Assembly (NCBI GenBank): GCA_964597315.1
Contig: CAZQXD010000004.1
Location: 50,836 to 114,835, forward strand
Source: CAZQXD01 sp964597315
GTDB taxonomy: Bacteria > Pseudomonadota > Gammaproteobacteria > Competibacterales > Competibacteraceae
Direction of reading: 5' to 3'
DNA length: 64,000 nucleotides
The position numbers and the translations under genes were made by a program. Below the pieces are notes generated by a model. It was not told where the DNA came from. It made no database searches and saw only the letters and a list, made by a program, of their open reading frames with translations. Positions 59,614 through 64,000 of this stretch are shown here, piece by piece (within the stretch, counting starts at the first letter, position 1; each line of letters opens with the position of its first letter).

Positions 59614-60564
59614 ATGAAGGTGCAAACGATTTGTGTTCTGGGGGGGACCGGCTTTGTCGGCGGCCATCTGGTGCGGCGTCTGTTCAACAGTGGCCGCAAG
59701 GTCAAAGTGCTGACCCGCCACCGGGAACGGCACCGGGAGTTGCTGGTGATGCCCACCGTGGAACTGGTGGAAGCCGATGTTCGGGATGCTGCGGTCCTGG
59801 AGCGGGAGTTCGCCGGTATGGACGCGGTGATTAATCTCATCGGCATCCTCAACGGCGACGAGGCCACATTCCGGGCTGTGCATGCCGAACTGCCGGCCCG
59901 GGTGGCCCTGTCCTGCAAGCAGGCCGGAGTCAAGCGGCTATTGCAAATGAGCGCCCTGGACGCCGACCCGGTGGACGCGCCCAGCCTGTATCTGCGCAGC
60001 AAAGGGGAGGGGGAGGCCGCAGTTCACCAGGCAGCCCGCGACGGTCTGCGGGTCACCAGTTTTCGGCCATCCATTATTTTTGGTCCCGACGACAGTTTCT
60101 TCAATCGCTTCGCCGGCCTGCTCAAGCTCAGTCCGGTGTTGCCCTTGGCCTGTCCCAATACCCGCTTCTCGCCGGTGTTTGTGGACGATGTGGCCGACGC
60201 TTTCGAGCTGTCTCTGGAAAACGAAGCCACTTTCGGCCAGCGCCTGGAGTTGTGTGGTCCCAAGACCTACACCCTCAAGGAACTGGTGGAGTACACGGCC
60301 CGGATGATTGGCCGCAAGCGGCTGGTGGTGGGCCTGCCGGACAGCCTGGCCCGATTGCAGGGGCAAATCCTCCAGCATGTCCCAGGTCAGCCCTTCACCA
60401 TGGACAATTACCGCTCTTTGCAAGTGGACAGCGTCTGTCACACCAACGCCTTGCCGGCTTTGGGGATCACCCCCCACTCGGTGGAATCGGTGATGCCCCG
60501 GCATCTGGGGGGAGGTGGGCGGGGGGGGCCCTATAGTCGGTTCCGGCGGGGAGCGCGGCGCTGA
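59614..60564 (+). CDS. Complex I NDUFA9-like NAD(P)-binding protein (SDR family)
   Basis: 316 residues of an extended/atypical SDR. The nucleotide motif is VLGGTGFVGGHLVRRL; later segments are NLIGILNGDEATFRAVHAELP, LQMSALDADPVDAPSLYLRSKGEGEAAV and RPSIIFGPDDSFFNRFAGLL. The YxxxK tyrosine is in YLRSK. Bacterial members are of unknown function and resemble the mitochondrial complex I subunit and ubiquinone-pathway proteins. Confidence 0.9.
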   Translation: MKVQTICVLGGTGFVGGHLVRRLFNSGRKVKVLTRHRERHRELLVMPTVELVEADVRDAAVLEREFAGMDAVINLIGILNGDEATFRAVHAELPARVALSCKQAGVKRLLQMSALDADPVDAPSLYLRSKGEGEAAVHQAARDGLRVTSFRPSIIFGPDDSFFNRFAGLLKLSPVLPLACPNTRFSPVFVDDVADAFELSLENEATFGQRLELCGPKTYTLKELVEYTARMIGRKRLVVGLPDSLARLQGQILQHVPGQPFTMDNYRSLQVDSVCHTNALPALGITPHSVESVMPRHLGGGGRGGPYSRFRRGARR

Positions 60565-60590
60565 CCCGGCGCCCGACGCCCGGCAGGGCC

Positions 60591-60800
60591 AGGATTTCAA
60601 TTTATCAGGTTGGGCCAGATCTCCAATACACCCGGGATGCCTGGCTGTGGAAGCTGGCGCTGTTCCGTCGTAGCGGCGAGGACTCGATTTTCCGGGCCGC
60701 GACCGACGGTTTCAAATCCACGTTCTTCGGCATCGGCGATAGCCGCGCCGACTTGAGGGTACTTTTAGTGGCGGCCCGGGGTCGGGGAGATATGCTTTAA
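60591..60800 (+). pseudogene. Fragment of an outer-membrane-type hypothetical protein
   Basis: An in-frame stretch without a start reads IYQVGPDLQYTRDAWLWKLA, then GFKSTFFGIGDSRADLRVLL. DLQYT-DAWLWKLEA and FEYTF-GI-DS-ADLG are recurrent in a family of hypothetical bacterial outer-membrane proteins. The beginning and end are missing and the frame runs into the convergent peptidase gene. I regard it as a relic; the family recall needs checking by search. Confidence 0.45.
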
Positions 60801-61970
60801 GGGATTGTCGGTACGGATTGTGGCGGCGGCGACGACGCTGTCCCGCAGCGCTTCCAGTTGGGCCATACGCTCGGCCCGGGGCAGGGCGCCCAGGGCCTCG
60901 GCCCGCCGGTAGAATACCGTGAAGTCACCTTCCGCTTGCCGGAATAGGGTCTTGAAAGCCGGTGCGAACTGGTGATACGCGCTCAGGGCCACTAGCTTGG
61001 CGTTGTTCAGGTCTTCGAACCAGGCATCAAAGCCCCCCGCGCCTCCCCAGCGGGTCAGATAGCGGTCCCGAAGTGCCTCCAGGACGCGGGCCTTGCCCTG
61101 GTGTTTGGAGGCAGCGTCCAGGTTTGATGCGTACAGGGTGGCCAGTTCCTCCCGGGCCGCAGCCGCCAAGTCTAGCAGGGCCTGGCGGCGGTCCAGCTCC
61201 AGGGCATAGTCCGCCCGATCCCGGGGGGTGGCGTGGCGCTCCAGCCAGCGCCAGGCGCCCAGTTCCCCCACAGCGGTGGCGAAAGATTCATTAAATGAGG
61301 TGTCATCGCTGATATACAGACGCTGGTGGGCCAGTTCATGGACAATCAGATCCGCCAGTCGGCCCGGGGACCAGTGGATAAAGGTATTGAGCAGGGGGTC
61401 GTCGAACCAGCCCAGGGTGGAGTAGGCGGGGACGCCGGCCAGATAAATGTCCCAGCCCTGTTCCCCCAGTTTTCGAGCCAGGGCTGCGGCCTGGTCGTGC
61501 TGGAAGTATCCTCGGTAGACCACGCAGCCCAGGATCGGAAAACACCACTGCTTGGGGTCCAGGGACAGCGCGGGGGCGGCGAACACGTTCCAGACCACGA
61601 AGGGTTGGCCTAGGTCCGCATAATCCCGGTAGCTGCCGTTATCGGGCAGGCCCAATTCTTGGCTGGCGAAGTGGCGGATGGAACGGGCGGTTTCCAAATG
61701 TCGGCGTAACGGGGCTGGAGTGGCGGGGTCGGCCAGCAGCGCCTCCACGGGTTGGCGCAGGCTGAACATCCGCCACTGGCCAGACACCGCCTGGCCATAA
61801 TAGGCCAGTTCGCCGCAGCCGCTCAGCAGCAGGGCCAGGGCTGCCGCCAGCCAGTGGCTTGAATGGATAACAGCGGCTGGCCTGGGCCTCCCTGGCCAGG
61901 TGTAGTGGTCCCAAGACCCCAACCGGCGAAGCCACCCAGCGTTTAAGGTATCCATAAGCGATATACTCAT
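60765..61970 (-). CDS. Putative zinc aminopeptidase lipoprotein (COG4324 type)
   Basis: About 401 residues as annotated; the start is uncertain (ATG 61970 or 61955). The lipoprotein signal (HWLAAALALLLSGC) sits about 50 residues in, suggesting that the real start may be a non-ATG codon nearer to it. GELAYYGQAVSGQWRMFSLRQPVEALLAD then the HEXXH site LIVHELAHQRLYISDDTSFNESFATAVGELGA mark the predicted aminopeptidase family PF10023. ALDPKQWCFPILGCVVYRGYF-like residues are also conserved. Divergent from the peroxiredoxin. Confidence 0.87.
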   Translation of the reverse strand: MSISLMDTLNAGWLRRLGSWDHYTWPGRPRPAAVIHSSHWLAAALALLLSGCGELAYYGQAVSGQWRMFSLRQPVEALLADPATPAPLRRHLETARSIRHFASQELGLPDNGSYRDYADLGQPFVVWNVFAAPALSLDPKQWCFPILGCVVYRGYFQHDQAAALARKLGEQGWDIYLAGVPAYSTLGWFDDPLLNTFIHWSPGRLADLIVHELAHQRLYISDDTSFNESFATAVGELGAWRWLERHATPRDRADYALELDRRQALLDLAAAAREELATLYASNLDAASKHQGKARVLEALRDRYLTRWGGAGGFDAWFEDLNNAKLVALSAYHQFAPAFKTLFRQAEGDFTVFYRRAEALGALPRAERMAQLEALRDSVVAAATIRTDNPLKHISPTPGRH

Positions 61971-61997
61971 TGAACTCCACAGCGAGAGGCAACCATC

Positions 61998-62657
61998 ATG
62001 TCATTACGAATTGGCGATACCGCTCCCGATTTCACGGCGGAGACCACAGCAGGCGAGATTCACTTTCATGATTGGATTGGCGACGGTTGGGCGATCCTGT
62101 TCTCCCATCCCAAGGACTTCACGCCAGTCTGCACCACCGAACTGGGCTACATGGCCAAGCTTAAGCCTGAGTTCGACAAACGCAACTGCAAGGTCATCGG
62201 GCTTAGCGTCGATCCGGTGGTCAACCACTCGAAATGGGCCAAGGATATCGAAGACACCATGGGCATGGCCCCCAATTACCCCATGATTGGCGATACCGAC
62301 CTGAAGGTTGCCAAGCTTTACGACATGCTGCCGGCCGACGCCGGGGACACGTCCGAGGGCCGGACCCCGGCGGACAACGCCACGGTGCGCACCGTGTTCG
62401 TCATCGGCCCGGACAAGAAAATCAAGCTGCTGCTGTCCTACCCCATGAGTACCGGGCGCAACTTCGACGAAGTACTGCGGGTGCTGGATTCGGTGCAGTT
62501 GACCGCTAAGCACAAGGTCGCCACGCCGGTGAACTGGCGACAGGGGGAGGATGTCATCATCGTTCCAGCAGTGTCTGACGATGAAGCCCGGAAAAACTTC
62601 CCCGATGGCTGGAAGGCTCCAAAGCCGTATATGCGGATTGTTCCCGCACCGAAATAA
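61998..62657 (+). CDS. Peroxiredoxin, 1-Cys (Prx6) type
   Basis: 219 residues. The peroxidatic cysteine is in SHPKDFTPVCTTELGYMAKL; GLSVDPVVNHSKWAKDI and the C-terminal extension (WRQGEDVIIVPAVSDDEARKNFPDGWKAPKPYMRI) are typical of the 1-Cys Prx6 group. A further cysteine (RNCKVIG) is not at the usual resolving position. It reduces peroxides in the cytoplasm. An intrinsic terminator follows. Confidence 0.95.
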   Translation: MSLRIGDTAPDFTAETTAGEIHFHDWIGDGWAILFSHPKDFTPVCTTELGYMAKLKPEFDKRNCKVIGLSVDPVVNHSKWAKDIEDTMGMAPNYPMIGDTDLKVAKLYDMLPADAGDTSEGRTPADNATVRTVFVIGPDKKIKLLLSYPMSTGRNFDEVLRVLDSVQLTAKHKVATPVNWRQGEDVIIVPAVSDDEARKNFPDGWKAPKPYMRIVPAPK

Positions 62658-62677
62658 ATCCCCAAGTTAGCCACTCG

Positions 62678-62702
62678 GCGCCGCCAAGCGGCGCTTTTTT
62701 TT
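62678..62702 (+). terminator. Intrinsic terminator after peroxiredoxin
   Basis: GCGCCGC-CAA-GCGGCGC perfect 7-bp stem followed by eight T. It lies between the convergent peroxiredoxin and carbonic anhydrase genes. Confidence 0.92.
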
Positions 62703-62706
62703 GACA

Positions 62707-63237
62707 TCAACTGTTGCGATGGCGCTCTTTGAGGCGCACATAGTTTTCAGCCGAGTAAGACAGGAATTCCTGTTCCCTGTCGCTGAGGGGGCGTAGCGCC
62801 CTGACGGGGCTGCCCACGTACAGAAAACCGCTTTCCAAAATCTTGCCTGGGGGCACCAGACCGCCGGCTCCGACCATGACCCCAGGCTTTAAGACGGCTT
62901 GATCCATGACAATCGCTCCCATGCCGATCAAACATAGATCCCCGATGGTGCAGGCATGAAGAATGGCTTTATGACCCACGGTGACGGCGTCGCCAATCAA
63001 GGTGGGCTGTCCTCCCGGACAGAAGCGGCTATCGTGGGTGACATGGATGATGGCGCCGTCCTGGATATTGCTGCGCGCGCCGATGCGCACCCGTTGGATA
63101 TCGCCCCGTACCACGCATAAGGGCCATACCGAGGCATCCTCGCCGATATCCACGTCACCGATCACCAGGGCTGTGGCATCAATATAAGCCGAAGGAGCGA
63201 TGCGAGGTTTGAGATCTTCAAAACGGCGTAAGTTCAT
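62707..63237 (-). CDS. Gamma carbonic anhydrase family protein (YrdA-like)
   Basis: 176 residues from ATG 63237; ATG 63261 would add 8 residues. A left-handed beta helix with the three zinc-ligand histidines: GAIIHVTHDSRF and GHKAILHACTIGDLCLIGMGAIV. IAPSAYIDATALVIGDVDIGEDASVWPLCVVRGD is the usual start. Activity as a carbonic anhydrase is not certain for YrdA-type members. Confidence 0.93.
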   Translation of the reverse strand: MNLRRFEDLKPRIAPSAYIDATALVIGDVDIGEDASVWPLCVVRGDIQRVRIGARSNIQDGAIIHVTHDSRFCPGGQPTLIGDAVTVGHKAILHACTIGDLCLIGMGAIVMDQAVLKPGVMVGAGGLVPPGKILESGFLYVGSPVRALRPLSDREQEFLSYSAENYVRLKERHRNS

Positions 63238-63261
63238 GATAGTGGCCCGTTCCGGCATCAA

Positions 63262-63560
63262 AAGCGTGGGTTTTTAGAAAATAAGCATAACAGGGCGAAG
63301 CCTGCCCGAGGCGGGTCTTGTAAAAGCTGCCGACCCGTGTCGCCTATTACAAACTCTCAACTGAGTATAAGTCATTGAATGATATACCACTGCCTGAAGC
63401 TGTCGGATATAGGTGACAGAACAAAGGTAGGGTCTGCAATTCATGGCAGCGCGTTTTAATTCATATGCTTTTGTTTTTATTATAAATAAAATATTGGAAC
63501 ATGCTTTGCATAAGCTTTCGGTCAGAGCGTCCCGAATGGGCGGTAACCTGAGAGAAGCAC
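63262..63560. promoter_or_regulatory. AT-rich region upstream of the repeat lipoprotein
   Basis: 299 bases that become AT-rich toward 63460-63510 (TTTTTATTATAAATAAAATA). No coding frame is convincing on either strand; the long minus-strand frame seen here also runs through the 33-bp repeats of the lipoprotein and is a shadow. A promoter of the lipoprotein is likely in the AT-rich part. Confidence 0.35.
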
Positions 63561-63890
63561 ATGAATCTGAAAATATCACGCTATGGCCTCGCGGCCTTAT
63601 TACTGACCTTGGCTCTGAGTGCATGCGAACAGGACGGTCCGGCGGAACAGGCTGGCGAGGAAATCGATCAGGCCGCAGAGCAAGCCGGGGACAAGCTCGA
63701 AAGCGCCACGGAGCAAGTTCAGGATACCGCAGAGCAGGCCGGGGACAGGCTCGAAAACGCCACGGAGGAAGCTGGGGATGAGCTGGAAAACGCCACGGAG
63801 GAAGCCGGGGATGAGCTTGAAAACACCACGGAGGAAGCCAGGGATGCCGTGGAGTCCGCAGGCGACGAAATCGAGCGGAAAACCGACTAG
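63561..63890 (+). CDS. Lipoprotein with 11-residue helical repeats
   Basis: 109 residues. The lipobox is LLLTLALSAC. The rest is a chain of near-identical 11-residue units such as EQAGDKLESAT, EQAGDRLENAT, EEAGDELENAT, EEAGDELENTT, very acidic, expected to form one long amphipathic helix like LEA or apolipophorin-type proteins. The DNA repeats as 33-bp units, so copy number may vary between strains. AGAGAAG just upstream of ATG is the ribosome site. Probably envelope stress-related; unproven. Confidence 0.8.
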   Translation: MNLKISRYGLAALLLTLALSACEQDGPAEQAGEEIDQAAEQAGDKLESATEQVQDTAEQAGDRLENATEEAGDELENATEEAGDELENTTEEARDAVESAGDEIERKTD

Positions 63891-63922
63891 TCATTCCAAA
63901 CCGGTAGAGCAGGAGGTGTGTC

Positions 63923-64000
63923 ATGTTGTCATGGGCAATTGTTTTTCTGATTCACAACGCGCATACTTCTGCTACCTTTTTGGGAGGTTTTCTAGCCCAG
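63923..64000 (+). CDS. Start of a small membrane protein (cut by window end)
   Basis: ATG 63923 follows a strong ribosome site (AGGAGGTG, 63911-63918). The first residues, MLSWAIVFLI, match the start of DUF1328/YtjA small membrane proteins, but HNAHTSATFLGG after them does not follow the usual second half, so it may be divergent or frameshifted. Only 26 codons are visible. Confidence 0.5.
   Translation, partial: MLSWAIVFLIHNAHTSATFLGGFLAQ

Noticed and set aside
63274..63924. Minus-strand frame of 216 codons with PRLPPWRF-type repeats
   Set aside because: The repeats are the antisense reading of the 33-bp lipoprotein repeats; the plus-strand lipoprotein has a lipobox and a ribosome site.

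Overview
The window reads as a high-GC gammaproteobacterial chromosome. The order glyA-nrdR-ribD-ribE-ribBA-ribH-nusB, the folC-folD pair, and the abundance of TRAP transporters, a BCCT osmolyte carrier and universal-stress proteins would fit a halophilic or purple-sulfur-type lineage such as Chromatiales or Ectothiorhodospiraceae. That placement is inference. No rRNA, tRNA or CRISPR array was recognised. A scaffold gap of ten N lies at 7850-7859, inside ribE.

Layout. 1-4.6 kb: the end of an OmpR-type response regulator, its sensor kinase, a MocR-type regulator, a periplasmic copper chaperone and a YceI protein. 5-11.1 kb: glyA, nrdR, the riboflavin genes, nusB and a stress protein. 11.2-16.4 kb: a FadR-type regulator facing a TRAP operon, then a hydrolase and a scrambled gene remnant. 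16.5-23 kb: an MFS permease, an AsmA-like protein, a branched-chain-amino-acid-type binding protein, YqeC, AcuI and a MaoC hydratase. 23.1-30.4 kb: an AT-richer region of integron cassettes without an integrase, interrupted by the host genes folC and folD. 30.4-34.5 kb: small membrane and secreted proteins, a sugar kinase, DoxX and MgtC-like proteins. 34.7-41.4 kb: a MetV/MetF-type methylene-THF reductase followed by a two-gene NAD-linked formate dehydrogenase. 41.5-49.8 kb: putA, a second TRAP transporter and a divergent ureohydrolase. 49.8-54.6 kb: fdhD, metC, a BCCT carrier with its stress protein, and YaiI. 54.7-58.1 kb: livHMGF. 58.2-64 kb: a lipoprotein, a TauE exporter, an NDUFA9-like protein, a metallopeptidase, a peroxiredoxin, a gamma carbonic anhydrase and a repeat lipoprotein.

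How the genes may work together. SHMT (glyA), FolD, MetV/MetF, formate dehydrogenase and FdhD together cover folate one-carbon conversion down to formate and CO2. The BCCT carrier could supply methylated osmolytes to this route, but no demethylase is visible, so that link is inference.

The most unusual items are: (1) a 60-base stretch of ribE beside the N gap with no cytosine at all, which becomes ordinary RibE coding sequence if T is read back to C; (2) two integrase-less cassette clusters, each starting at a copy of the same leader of about 130 bp, with cassette boundaries supported by matching core sites; (3) a 115-bp MITE-like element with a 10-bp target duplication inside an attC site; (4) an HNH nuclease cassette split by a 16-bp repeat expansion; (5) a decayed second copy of the metV upstream region and 5' end.
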